A DNA stretch of 35,478 nucleotides from CAYNYF01 sp964401385 (lineage in GTDB: Bacteria; Planctomycetota; Phycisphaerae; SM23-33): positions 1 through 35,478 of the forward strand of contig CAYNYF010000044.1 of the NCBI GenBank assembly GCA_964401385.1, in the 5' to 3' direction. A program made the position numbers and the translations under genes. Position 1 is the stretch's first letter. Each line of letters starts with the position of its first letter. Positions 15,496 through 23,794 of this stretch are shown piece after piece. The notes beneath the pieces were generated by a model. The model had not been told where the DNA came from. It did no database searches and saw only the letters and a list, made by a program, of their open reading frames with translations.

Positions 15496-17142
15496 TCACT
15501 TGAGGCGATACACGTGAACGCACGGGAAGCTTTCACGGCCGCCGTCGCTGTAGGCCCAGGTGCAGCACACGTAGAGCAGCCCGGCCTTCTCGTCGTAGCA
15601 GGAGCCGGTGACCAGGCCGCCCAGCGGGTACCGGACCTTCGTCATGGAGCGGGGAACGATCTTCCAGGGCTTTTCGAAACGCCCCCTGGCGGCCTTGCCC
15701 AATTCGTCCGGGTCGTAGAAGTACCAGTACTGCGCCCGGCCGGCGCTGGTGATCGAGCCGAAATCATATCCGAGCCTGCCGGTGCCGAGCTGGACGAACA
15801 CGACGTAGCCGTGCTTGGCGGGCCTGCCCACCACCTTGCGGGCGGGCGTGTCGATGAACGCGCCGGCCCGGGCCCAATCGTCGTAAGTCCAGTAGCCCTT
15901 CGTCGGGGTGTCGGGCTGCTCGCCCCAGTAGCCGCAGTTGGCGTTGAGGTAATCGCCGTCGCGCGGGGCCATCGCCCCACGCCCGTAGTAGAGCAGCTCG
16001 ACGATGTCCACGGTCTTCTTGGCCGGGTCCGGCTCGGCGATCGCGCCCAGGGCGGGCCCCCGGCTGGCCGGGGCGCAGATGCTGTAGTAGCCGCCGAATC
16101 CCAGGGCCAGCGTCCTGCCGCCGGTGTACTTGTCGGCGAAGCCCTTCGAAAGCCGGGTCACGCCGCCCCAGTACGATTTGTAGTAGCCCACCGACTTGGG
16201 CGTGAACCACGGCCCGTAGCTGGCGACCTTGCCGTCGTCCTGGAGCTTGGAAGCCCCCAGCACCGGCGGCGCGGCGCCGGTCTTGTAGCCGTGGTAGCTC
16301 GTCCAGTACAGCGTCTTCTTGGACTCGTCCCAGACGAAGTTCCCGTTGGGGCTGATGCCCCCCTCGCCCGTTTCCGGGGCACGGATTCCGCCCCAGATCT
16401 TCTTGATCTCCGCGACCTTGAGCGGGGCGTGCTTGCCGTCGGCCACCTTCACCAGCGGCGGGATTTCGATCTCGAAGAGCACCTGGGCGGGGTGGGTGAA
16501 GTTCATGAACAGCCGCTTGGTGCCGTCGGGCATTTCCCGCAGCGCCAGGCCGCTTTCCGAGAAGGCGCCCCGGGCGTCCTTGACGTGCTTGGGCGGCTTG
16601 AAGGAGCCGACGTACTCGAAGTCGTCGAACGTGAGGACCTTCTTGGCGGCGGGGTCGCGTTCGGCCGGGGCCGTCGTGGCGGCCGGGGCCGCCGGCCGGG
16701 CGTCGACCTGGATCGTCCTGGCCGGCGTGGTCTGGCCGAACCACGTCTTGCCGTCCTTGTTCACCCGCCACTGGAAGGCCACCTTGCCGGGCTTGGAAGG
16801 GGCTCTCAGATAGGACTGGAAGGTGTACTCGCTTCCCGACCTGACCGAGAAGCCCTGGCGGATGAGGATGTAGTTGGTTCCCCAGTTGAGGTTGTTCAGC
16901 GGCTCGACGGCCCGCAGGCGGACGGCCTCGCACCACCAGGCCTTGGCCCCGATGTTCCGCATGGTGACGGCGACGGGGAAGACCTGGTCGGTGATGACCT
17001 TCTCCGGCACCTTCATTTTCACAAAGGCGGCGTCGAGGTCCGGCTTGGGCGCCGATTCTGCCTGACCGAGGCAGGGCGAGGCCCCCGCCGTCAGGGCCAG
17101 GACCGCTGCCATCAGTGCGAGCGACGTGAAATATCGCGACAT
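15496..17142 (-). CDS. Secreted protein with N-terminal NBR1-like (four-tryptophan) Ig domain
   Basis: The product is 548 residues. The ATG at 17142 follows AGGAGG by 7 bases and opens a signal peptide (MSRYFTSLALMAAVLALTAG). Residues about 40-150 match the NBR1-like FW domain: VAVTMRNIGAKAWWCEAVRL, NWGTNYILI, GSEYTFQSYLRAPSKPGKVAFQW and WFGQTTPARTIQV, with the expected tryptophans and conserved 'PxxPGxxxFQWR' strand. An alanine/proline linker follows. The rest (about 175-548) is a beta-rich region with recurring aromatic-glycine strands (LTFDDFEYVGSFKPP, GGISPNGNFVWDESKKTLYW, YVVFVQLGTGRLGY, GLLYVCCTWAYSDGG), most like an unassigned propeller. It leads an operon with the sulfatase, so recognition of a sulfated polymer is a reasonable but unproven inference. 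Confidence 0.75.
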   Translation of the reverse strand: MSRYFTSLALMAAVLALTAGASPCLGQAESAPKPDLDAAFVKMKVPEKVITDQVFPVAVTMRNIGAKAWWCEAVRLRAVEPLNNLNWGTNYILIRQGFSVRSGSEYTFQSYLRAPSKPGKVAFQWRVNKDGKTWFGQTTPARTIQVDARPAAPAATTAPAERDPAAKKVLTFDDFEYVGSFKPPKHVKDARGAFSESGLALREMPDGTKRLFMNFTHPAQVLFEIEIPPLVKVADGKHAPLKVAEIKKIWGGIRAPETGEGGISPNGNFVWDESKKTLYWTSYHGYKTGAAPPVLGASKLQDDGKVASYGPWFTPKSVGYYKSYWGGVTRLSKGFADKYTGGRTLALGFGGYYSICAPASRGPALGAIAEPDPAKKTVDIVELLYYGRGAMAPRDGDYLNANCGYWGEQPDTPTKGYWTYDDWARAGAFIDTPARKVVGRPAKHGYVVFVQLGTGRLGYDFGSITSAGRAQYWYFYDPDELGKAARGRFEKPWKIVPRSMTKVRYPLGGLVTGSCYDEKAGLLYVCCTWAYSDGGRESFPCVHVYRLK

Positions 17143-17320
17143 CGTCAAGCCTCCTGTTGATTGCGCTTCGGGCGGTGCGGCCAGCATGTCAAATCGATCC
17201 AATCGCCTCGACGCAGACGGTAAGGCTGCGGCCGCTCAAAGACAAGCTGGTTTTCGGCTGACCTGTCCCCAGTGCGCCGAACCGGGCCGGCGGCTGGCAA
17301 CTGCGTGGGCGGCAAGAGCC

Positions 17321-17534
17321 CCAGCGGGGCGTCTTTTTTAGCCCCGTGCCAGAGCACGGGGGAATCGGCGGACCAACCAGCCCAGCCCCAGCGGGGCGTC
17401 TTGGCCGGGTGGGCAGCTATGACGCCCCTACGGGGCTCCAGGTCGACCAAGCCCTCCACTTCCCAGGGCTGGCGCCCTGGGCTAGGAAAGGCGCCCCTGC
17501 CGGGGCTACCCATGGAACTGGGGATAAGTGAGGG
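17321..17534 (+). repeat. Dispersed non-coding repeat, copy B, with extra palindromic modules
   Basis: The block 17449-17534 matches copy A at 1425-1511. Before it lie two copies of CCCCAGCGGGGCGTCTT (17326 and 17382) and GACGCCCCTACGGGGC (17421-17436), short complementary modules able to fold together. It fills most of the gene-free gap 17143-17779. No coding pattern was seen in the gap. Confidence 0.7.
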
Positions 17535-17674
17535 TTTTCTCCTCGGCGGTTGGGGTTCCTCGCGCCCGGGCGGCCGCCACCGAGTTCCGTCCGGGCGTAT
17601 GAGGCGCCGCGGCCCGCCGGGGGCGAGGAGGCCTGGGCTCACGCCATCGCATGGCCGCCACAGCCGCACCAACG

Positions 17675-17703
17675 TTGACAAGACGCGTTCCGGGGCGTAA
17701 AAG
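17675..17703 (+). promoter_or_regulatory. Candidate promoter for the SGNH-like gene
   Basis: TTGACA (17675-17680), a 17-base spacer and TAAAAG (17698-17703). The -35 is perfect and the -10 is weak. The proposed start codon is about 76 bases beyond. Confidence 0.4.
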
Positions 17704-17779
17704 CAAGAGAGATGATCGTGAGGTTCGCGGGCGAGAGGGCAAATGGGAAATCCTGCTTAACACCCGAGGCGCTCGAGAC

Positions 17780-18967
17780 ATGGACAAGGTCAAAGAAGTC
17801 TTATACGCAACAGCGTTCCGGAAGATCGACATTGACAATCTGCTCGATCGTGAGAAGCCCTCGTGGGTCAGGTTTGACCCCGTGTTGGGCTATGTGCCTG
17901 ACAACATCGTTATGAGAGACGGGGCGGGTTTACGTCGGTCGACCTATACATTCGAGTCATCGGGCCAGCGAAGAGTGATCAACGGTGCCGAGCTGCCATG
18001 CCGCATCAACACCTACGGCAACAGCTTCACCATGTGTCAACAGGTCAGCGACGGCGAGACGTGGCAGGAATACCTGGCGGCTCACATAGGCGAGCCAATC
18101 CGCAATTTCGGCAACGGCGGCTACGGCGTTTATCAGGCCTACCGCAGGGCGCTGGGAGTGGAGGCGACGGACTGCTCAGCCGAATACATCCTTCTCGGCA
18201 TCTATGACGACGATCACATACGGAACCTGGACGCCGCCCGCTGGGTTCGGACCCAGTGGTCCGGGAGGGCCCGCCAGAGGGCTGAGGCCGTACCCATGCA
18301 CGGACTTCCATGGGCGCACGTCAGATTTGACCTCGAAGAGGGCTGCTTTGTGGAACGTCCGGGCCTGTGTCAGACGGAAGACGACCTGCGCGCCCTGTGC
18401 GATCCGGATCATTTCTACGAGACGTTCAAGGACGATCCGATCGTCAGGATTTTCGTACTGCGCATCGGAGGGCAGGTGGACGACGTCGATGATCTTCAGG
18501 CTCTGGCGGAAGCCTTTGGCCTCAGCGTCGACCTGAAAGACCCGCAGAAGAGCGCCGACGATGCCGCGCGGCTCCACCTCACGTACGGACTCAGATCCAC
18601 AGAGTTTATCCTCGATGAAATGCGCTCGTGGGCGAGGAAGCAGGGCAAGAAACTGATGGTGCTTCTGTTCTACGCGGATTCGGAAATTCCCAAGCTGGCG
18701 ATGGACAACTGGCGGCTCGACCGTTCACTTCTGGATTACCTCGACCGGAACAGTATGCCCTACGTGGATCTTCTGCGCAAGCACGCGTCCGATCTCGGGT
18801 CATTCAACACGTCATTCGATGAGTATGCGGGGCGGTACTATGTTCGCGCGGCCGGCGCCGCCGTTTTTGGGCACTACAGCCCCGCTGGTAATCTGTTCGC
18901 GGCCATGAACATCACGGACGACATCGTCAACTGGCTTGACCCCAAGCCTCCGGCATACCGCCAATGA
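17780..18967 (+). CDS. SGNH/GDSL-hydrolase-like protein
   Basis: The product is 395 residues from ATG 17780. A longer in-frame version from 17651 would run through the promoter and is disfavoured, though the ribosome site at 17780 is weak. NTYGNSFTM (S82) fits block I of SGNH hydrolases. RNFGNGGYGVYQAYRRAL (about 108-126) fits the oxyanion-hole block with its glycines and asparagine. GHYSPAGNLFAAMNI near the end (H365) fits the catalytic-His block. A central region (about 170-300) has no match that I recognise. There is no signal peptide. Members of this clan de-esterify acylated sugars or lipids; the substrate here is unknown. GC is lower than in flanking genes, which may mean a different origin. 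It stands alone, with no close same-strand partner. Confidence 0.6.
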   Translation: MDKVKEVLYATAFRKIDIDNLLDREKPSWVRFDPVLGYVPDNIVMRDGAGLRRSTYTFESSGQRRVINGAELPCRINTYGNSFTMCQQVSDGETWQEYLAAHIGEPIRNFGNGGYGVYQAYRRALGVEATDCSAEYILLGIYDDDHIRNLDAARWVRTQWSGRARQRAEAVPMHGLPWAHVRFDLEEGCFVERPGLCQTEDDLRALCDPDHFYETFKDDPIVRIFVLRIGGQVDDVDDLQALAEAFGLSVDLKDPQKSADDAARLHLTYGLRSTEFILDEMRSWARKQGKKLMVLLFYADSEIPKLAMDNWRLDRSLLDYLDRNSMPYVDLLRKHASDLGSFNTSFDEYAGRYYVRAAGAAVFGHYSPAGNLFAAMNITDDIVNWLDPKPPAYRQ

Positions 18968-19004
18968 CCCGGCAAGACTGTTCCGGCAGGATCAAGGGGA
19001 CTGA

Positions 19005-19384
19005 CAGGACGGGAGGACAAAGGGACAGTGCGGCGCCGGCGAAACCCCCATCCTGCGCGGCCTCCCGGCCGGCCGCGACGGCGCGCTCGAGCCCAGCGAG
19101 CCGGCCCGTGGGGGCGCCAAGGTGCTGAGCGGCGCGGAGGCCATGCGCTACCTGGTCGCCCGCCGGCGATACGACGATGCCCGCAAGTTCGGCTACGCGC
19201 TGATCTGGCGGGACCTGGACCAGTCCGAGGCGATGTTCCTGCTCGCCCGGCCGATGCCGGCGCCGCGGGCGGTGCCGCCACCCAGCCGGCCCGCCAGAAG
19301 GTCATTCTGGAGCTGGTCTGCCCCGAGGGCCAGCCCCTCAGCGGGAACGTCTGGATCGACTACGCGGATTTCTTCGTGAACTGA
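19005..19384 (+). pseudogene. Decayed, frameshifted gene remnant
   Basis: From 19005 one frame reads QCGAGETPILRGLPAGRDGA, then AEAMRYLVARRRYDDARKFG and YALIWRDLDQSEAMFLLARP. After about 19260 the sense shifts to another frame, QKVILELVCPEGQPLSG and NVWIDYADFFVN, stopping at 19384. Both parts have natural-looking composition and the second ends like a beta-strand domain, so I read one broken reading frame with loss of the N-terminus. No family recognised. It fills the gap between the SGNH-like gene and the convergent kinase. Confidence 0.45.
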
Positions 19385-19415
19385 CGGGCTGTGGGCCGAT
19401 CCCGGGCGGGCGCGT

Positions 19416-20582
19416 TCAGCAATGGCGAAGGTGCAGGCCCCGGTCCAGGAGACGCCCGGCCTCATCCGCCAGAGCCAGCAGGAACCGCTGGTTCCGGACG
19501 TACCGCCCCACCTTCTCCTCCAGGTCTGCCTTGGTCTCAGGCGTGAACGCCCGGGCCAGCACACCGCCGTTCAGCCCTTGAAGGAGGGCGAATGTCCACG
19601 GCACCGCCAGGCGGGCCAGGCAAGCGAAGCGCGGCACGTCCGGGTCGCCGTGCCAACCGGCCTCGCCCAGCCCCTCCAGCCAGGCCGGCAGCACCAGAGC
19701 AAGGAAATCCTCCGGTTCGGCGGCCTTGCGGCGGGCGACAGCGACGGAGCAGTCGGCAATCAGTCCGGCGATGTCGCTGCCGATTTGTCGCCAACCGGCG
19801 TACTGCCAGTCCACGACGAAGGTCTGCTGGTCTGGGTCGCCCCCTTGCGGGGCGAACAGGTTGGTGTAGTTGAAGTCTCCGTGGCAGAGGCTGCACGGCA
19901 TCGCCTCCAGGGCGCGGAGGAATGTCTCGCGCCGCTCCCACAGGTCGGCGACCCGCCGGCCCAGGTCCGACTGGTACAAGGGGCGTGTCAGCGGGTGCTC
20001 GGAGAATCGCTCCCAGGCCACGGTCGCCTGCGCGGCGCCGGTGAGGAACCTCTCCCGCAACCAGTGCCTTGTCTGGAGCCAGGGCAGGTCGGGCGGCGGC
20101 CTGCCGGCCAGGAAGGCCCCCTGCATCCTCCCGAACTGGCGGGCAAGGCGAGCGAACCGTGCCACCGCCCACTGCAAGGCCGGCAGGCCGGTGACGTCCT
20201 GAAGCCACATCCACGGTTCGTCGTCCGCCCGGCGGGTCACCCCCAGCAATCGTGGGGCGACGATGCCCCCGGGCAGATCGTCCAGCAGCCCCGACTCGTA
20301 CAGCAGCACCTCGCGCTGGAACGGTTCGCGGTGCCAGGGGTCACGGTGCGTGTGTGTGGCGTTGGGCACCTTTAGGAAGACCGACCAAGGCAGGTTGTCG
20401 CGCCCGTCGGCTCGCGCCCGGCCGGAGACGCGGCAGACGAGCCGGCCGTCTGGTCGCGTTTCGGCCTTGACCACCTGGCAGTCCCACGTCGTGACCGCCA
20501 AGTCTGCCCTGCCCAGCGCCGCCCGGACCACCGGTGTCAGCACCGCCGCGTCCAGCCACGCCAGCCGGGAAGTCGCAGTCAC
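19416..20582 (-). CDS. APH-fold phosphotransferase (aminoglycoside/choline kinase-like)
   Basis: The product is 388 residues. I chose GTG 20582 because GGGAGG stands 9 bases upstream; another in-frame GTG at 20657 has no better site. The kinase fold shows WSVFLKVPN (ATP-binding lysine, K71), REVLLYESGLLDDL, then the catalytic Brenner motif LCHGDFNYTNLF (H234, D236, N241) and the metal-binding VVDWQYAG (D258). All catalytic residues are present. The family phosphorylates small hydroxylated substrates such as aminoglycosides, choline, homoserine or methylthioribose. Nothing nearby identifies the substrate and a resistance role is not supported by the sequence alone. It is cytoplasmic and monocistronic; the facing neighbour is a decayed remnant. 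Confidence 0.8.
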   Translation of the reverse strand: MTATSRLAWLDAAVLTPVVRAALGRADLAVTTWDCQVVKAETRPDGRLVCRVSGRARADGRDNLPWSVFLKVPNATHTHRDPWHREPFQREVLLYESGLLDDLPGGIVAPRLLGVTRRADDEPWMWLQDVTGLPALQWAVARFARLARQFGRMQGAFLAGRPPPDLPWLQTRHWLRERFLTGAAQATVAWERFSEHPLTRPLYQSDLGRRVADLWERRETFLRALEAMPCSLCHGDFNYTNLFAPQGGDPDQQTFVVDWQYAGWRQIGSDIAGLIADCSVAVARRKAAEPEDFLALVLPAWLEGLGEAGWHGDPDVPRFACLARLAVPWTFALLQGLNGGVLARAFTPETKADLEEKVGRYVRNQRFLLALADEAGRLLDRGLHLRHC

Positions 20583-21216
20583 CGCTGCTGTCCTCCCAAC
20601 GGGCCTGTTCACAGGCCAACCGGTGTTACGTTGCGAATTTCTAGAGCCTTGCGCCACATGGCTCCCATTGTAGAGGGCCGGACAAGTAGTGCAACTTCGC
20701 CAACAGCATCAGGCCGGCTCGCGGTAGTAGCACTTCAACGGCTCACCCGGCCGCTCAGGGCGAGCGATGCGTCCGTCCAGCCGCGACGCATCGCTCGGCG
20801 GCTCACGTATCCGGCCGGGGGCACGTTCTCCGGCTGCGCGAGGTGAAGGCCATGGCTTGACGGTGCGGACTGCCGCCCGGAGAATGCGGGTATGGGCATT
20901 CTGCTGGCTGCCTCCCCCGGATTCGCGCAGGGGGGCGCAATTACCACGTCGACTACTGGCGGAACGACATCAACCGTCCGTGAGTTGACGGCCGCGGCCG
21001 CCCCCAGCCGGGTGACGATGAAAACCCCTCTGCCTCACCAAGACCAAACACCGCATCGGCCGGCGGCACAAAGGACCCCCGCCCACGACGGGCGGAACGA
21101 ACAACCAAGCTGCGGCAGAACCTCCCTATTCGATGGCATGAACAGCGCAGCACACTTCGCAAGCAGGCGATCGTGGGACGACAAAGGAACATCGTATGAC
21201 GCAACGTGTAACGCGC
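20583..21216. other. Gene-free stretch between the kinase and the TIR gene
   Basis: No convincing gene was found. A short piece around 20938-20985 (+) reads NYHVDYWRNDINRP then stop, and may be a coding scrap. It holds one strong hairpin (20761-20797), annotated separately. Many weak frames are open only because GC is high. Confidence 0.5.
20761..20797. repeat. Perfect 13-bp inverted repeat
   Basis: CGAGCGATGCGTC (20761-20773) and GACGCATCGCTCG (20785-20797) with an 11-base loop. It is flanked by a weaker outer GCTCACCCGGCCG / CGGCTCACG-tatCCGGCCGG symmetry. There is no T-tract on either side. It could be a transposon end, a protein site or a transcript hairpin. Confidence 0.65.
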
Positions 21217-22077
21217 TCAGAAGTCAAGCGAGTCGAGCAAGTCGTCCCTTTTCCTGTTCTCCTCCTCTTGCCGTTCACGTAGCTGCTTCTCTCGCAGCCG
21301 ATGGGCTCTGAATAGATCACGGTACTTCGAATTCGCTGTCTCGACGTCTTCCTTTAGGTAGGGAAGATGGCGTTCCTTCAGCTCTTCCAGCGCGCAGTGC
21401 ACGACAATGTAGGGGCCCTCTATCCACGCCTTGCGCCATCCAGTATGGCGGGGGAAGTGGCGGGATTCGCGGAAGAAAGCCTCCCATTCCTCGGGCGGAT
21501 TAGTCGAAAGCTGCAGATAGACGTCGTACAGATTCCTGGTCGGGTCGGGGTTATGCGTTCGAGCCCTATCGACACCGATGATCGCAATATCCACGAACCC
21601 ATCATCATCCTGCGACGTGCGCGGGGCCGGGGCACTGGCGTCGCCCCGTGATTTCACCGACGTTCGTGCGCGTGCACGGATGCCCACGGCCCTCAGCACC
21701 TTCGCCAACTCCTCCTCGAACCGAGCGGGGTCCGTGAAATCGGCGTAGAGTTTGTCCTGAAGGAAATCTGGCAAATCACAGGGCTCAATGAGCATTGGCA
21801 ACACGACGACCTTCTTACCTCGTATCTCCTTGCTCATTGCCAAGGAAAGTTCTTTCTGCACCCACCTCGAGCGAACTGAGCGAGGAGAGATGATGGCCGC
21901 GACGTACTCCATCTCCTCAATAGCTGCGCCAATCTTCTCAATCAGGGAATCGCCGATGCTGAGTTCTGCCTCATCCAGCCAGACGAGCACCCCCGCCTCC
22001 GTCAGTCGCCTAGCCAGCTGCCGGACGAACAGCTTGTCCCCTGAATTGTGACTCAGGAAGATGGAAGTAGATGCCAT
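21217..22077 (-). CDS. TIR-domain protein with a charged coiled-coil tail (candidate defence effector)
   Basis: The product is 286 residues. Residues about 4-115 are a TIR domain: SIFLSHNSGDKLFVRQLARR (strand A and helix A), VLVWLDEAELSIGDSL (BB-loop region), EYVAAIISPRSVRSRWVQKEL. E76, in W72-x3-E, is at the position of the catalytic glutamate of NAD-cleaving TIRs. A lysine- and serine-rich linker follows, then a novel domain (about 160-250: DDGFVDIAIIGVDRART, NLYDVYLQLSTNPPEEWEAF, WIEGPYIVVHCALEEL). It ends in a highly charged helix, RLREKQLRERQEEENRKRDD. Bacterial TIR proteins of this layout often deplete NAD or make signals during phage infection; that role is inferred. It is divergent from the HEPN gene and its GC is lower than its surroundings. 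The ribosome site is weak. Confidence 0.85.
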   Translation of the reverse strand: MASTSIFLSHNSGDKLFVRQLARRLTEAGVLVWLDEAELSIGDSLIEKIGAAIEEMEYVAAIISPRSVRSRWVQKELSLAMSKEIRGKKVVVLPMLIEPCDLPDFLQDKLYADFTDPARFEEELAKVLRAVGIRARARTSVKSRGDASAPAPRTSQDDDGFVDIAIIGVDRARTHNPDPTRNLYDVYLQLSTNPPEEWEAFFRESRHFPRHTGWRKAWIEGPYIVVHCALEELKERHLPYLKEDVETANSKYRDLFRAHRLREKQLRERQEEENRKRDDLLDSLDF

Positions 22078-22161
22078 TGGTCAGGCCATTCCCTCGTGAG
22101 ACAACCGGGCGAAGCACTCCTGACTAGGCGGAGCTTCGCGGTAGCACCAACAAGCTTCCAC

Positions 22162-22190
22162 AGCCTACCACCGCTGAGGGAGTCCGTCAA
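22162..22190 (-). promoter_or_regulatory. Candidate promoter for the TIR gene
   Basis: On the minus strand, TTGACG (22190-22185), a 17-base spacer and TAGGCT (22167-22162). The -10 is weak. The leader to 22077 is about 80 bases. Confidence 0.4.
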
Positions 22191-22257
22191 TGCGCCCGGC
22201 GGTAGCGCGTCTCGTCCCGTGGCGGTCTGGACGTTCGGCGCGCTTGCGGTCCAGGAC

Positions 22258-22285
22258 TTGACGCTGGCTCGCCCTTCGATAGAAT
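22258..22285 (+). promoter_or_regulatory. Sigma-70-type promoter for the HEPN gene
   Basis: TTGACG (22258-22263), a 16-base spacer and TAGAAT (22280-22285), five of six matches in each box. The start codon is 28 bases beyond the -10. It is back-to-back with the TIR promoter, the two -35 boxes being 67 bases apart. Confidence 0.6.
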
Positions 22286-22313
22286 CAACCTCGGGCCAGA
22301 AAGGGCGGCGACC

Positions 22314-23471
22314 ATGCCACACGAGATGAAGTTCAAGAAAATTCCGGCTGGGTTCACCATGCAGGCAATCAAAGCTGCCGGCTATGGGTGGATCTGCACC
22401 GAGGAGTTCGTGTCATCCGAAGATGGGAACCTGTTCGTGGATCGTTTGGAGAGCATGGCCCAGATGCTGTTCCCGGCGATCTCGCCTTCCGTCGCGATCA
22501 TAGCTGCGAATGTGAACCACTACTTGGCCATCATCCGCCCGGACAGTACGGGAACGATCTACATCAACGAATTGAATTTCCGAAGCAAGGCTCTGCCCAA
22601 ACGGGCGTGCACAGCAGGCGAGCTTCTATCGTTTGACGACTTCGCAGACGTAAGGGAAATGCGCGCGTATCTCAACGACGAACGCGTCGTGGTTCCTGCC
22701 GACTGCGGCGTTGTGCTGTTCTTCAGTGTGGGATGGCGCAGAGGCCTCCTGTACGACTTGTCTCCTTTGCCGCCGGGAAGTGGCACGCCAAGGAGATACG
22801 ACATAGAAACGCTGTTCGGGCAATGCTATGCGTACCTGGGATTCCAGGCGCGGCTGCAGATAGCTAAGCCCGAATGGGAACAGCTGCTTCGGGAGCGATG
22901 GTTTCCATTCATCTCCCTCAAGACACAGACTATCCAGGATATCCTTGGCCATGTGAGAAACGGCTGCTCGGTCGATGACCTTCTCGAGCGGGTACACCAA
23001 GAGGTCTTGGACGGATTGAATGTGGAGCTATCGAAGTGGGGGCAACACCCGTTCTTCCGGAACCACCTGGACTTGCTGAGAAGAGCGGTTGAACGGTACC
23101 GGGAAGGTGACTACATCAGTGCGGCGTCGATCCTCTTCCCTCGCATCGAAGGGGTCCTTCGAGACTATCATGGTGTGCCACGCTCAGGGGAGAGAATCGG
23201 ACAGTCTGCCCTGGTCCAAGCAGCCATCGACAAGAACCCAAACGTCCAGCATAACCACAGCCTGCTGCTGCCGGCCAAGTTCCGAGAGTACCTGCGAGAG
23301 GTATTCTTCGAGGACTTCGACCCACAGAACCCGGAGAACCTGACGAGGCATACGGTTGCACACGGTGTAGCGCCAGCAACCGACTTCAACCTCAAAGGTG
23401 CCACGCTCGGGTTCCTGGTGCTCCAACAACTTTCCTACTACCTGATCGAACCAGACGTGACCGACGCGTGA
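22314..23471 (+). CDS. HEPN-type protein with R-x4-H motif (candidate RNase partner of the TIR protein)
   Basis: The product is 385 residues, with AAGGGCGG before the ATG. The N-terminal 200 residues are unassigned, with beta strands such as VAIIAANVNHYLAIIRP and CGVVLFFSVGWRRGLLYDL. The C-terminal half is all-helical: LLRRAVERYREGDYISAASI and FPRIEGVLRDYHGV match the first HEPN helices, and NLTRHTVAHGVAP (R345-x4-H350) is the HEPN nuclease signature seen in many toxin and abortive-infection RNases. The motif is intact, so ribonuclease activity is plausible. It shares a 236-base divergent control region with the TIR gene. I infer a defence pair, perhaps with the N-terminal half as sensor. A regulator- or immunity-type role without catalysis remains possible. 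Lower GC suggests transfer. Confidence 0.7.
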   Translation: MPHEMKFKKIPAGFTMQAIKAAGYGWICTEEFVSSEDGNLFVDRLESMAQMLFPAISPSVAIIAANVNHYLAIIRPDSTGTIYINELNFRSKALPKRACTAGELLSFDDFADVREMRAYLNDERVVVPADCGVVLFFSVGWRRGLLYDLSPLPPGSGTPRRYDIETLFGQCYAYLGFQARLQIAKPEWEQLLRERWFPFISLKTQTIQDILGHVRNGCSVDDLLERVHQEVLDGLNVELSKWGQHPFFRNHLDLLRRAVERYREGDYISAASILFPRIEGVLRDYHGVPRSGERIGQSALVQAAIDKNPNVQHNHSLLLPAKFREYLREVFFEDFDPQNPENLTRHTVAHGVAPATDFNLKGATLGFLVLQQLSYYLIEPDVTDA

Positions 23472-23556
23472 GTGCCTCGCTCTGCAGCCTCGTAGGGCAT
23501 GTAGCTCTGCTGCATGCGGGATAGGTTTTCCTTCCCCCCCTGGCGGTTGACCCTCG

Positions 23557-23586
23557 CACGCTCCAGCCCACTGGGGCTTGAGCGTG
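23557..23586 (+). terminator. Hairpin after the HEPN gene
   Basis: CACGCTCcAGCCC (23557-23569) pairs with GGGCTtGAGCGTG (23574-23586): one mismatch and a 4-base loop, 86 bases past the stop. There is no T-tract, so intrinsic termination is uncertain. Confidence 0.4.
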
Positions 23587-23592
23587 GCACCA

Positions 23593-23734
23593 TGCGAAAG
23601 CGCATGCGCGCGCGGATGTGAACGTTCCGGCCGGAGGAATGGGGATTTTCTGAGATTCTTATCTCCCGCGGCCGGGGAGGCTTGCCGGCCGGGAGGCGGT
23701 TTTGCGAAAGCGTTTGCGCGCGCATACGTGAACG
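23593..23734 (+). repeat. Direct repeat pair (about 32 bp, 110 bp apart)
   Basis: TGCGAAAGCGcaTGCGCGCGCggatGTGAACG at 23593 and TGCGAAAGCGttTGCGCGCGCatacGTGAACG at 23703 differ at few positions. Gene-free. Each copy begins GCGAAAGCG, a self-complementary hairpin tip. Confidence 0.65.
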
Positions 23735-23794
23735 CGCGAAGTAAGTACGGAGGGCGCGGATACTGCGCCCCGACGCTCTTTGGAAAGTGCAGAG

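Noticed and set aside
15337..17160. Long plus-strand open frame opposite the four-tryptophan-domain gene
   Set aside because: Shadow of a minus-strand gene with signal peptide and a strong AGGAGG site.
19416..20582. Aminoglycoside-resistance gene
   Set aside because: The fold fits aminoglycoside phosphotransferases, but choline, homoserine and other small-molecule kinases share all the same motifs; nothing in the sequence points to drug resistance.
22187..22372. Small minus-strand gene in the TIR/HEPN gap
   Set aside because: It overlaps the start of the HEPN gene and its promoter, with no ribosome site and no recognisable sequence pattern.
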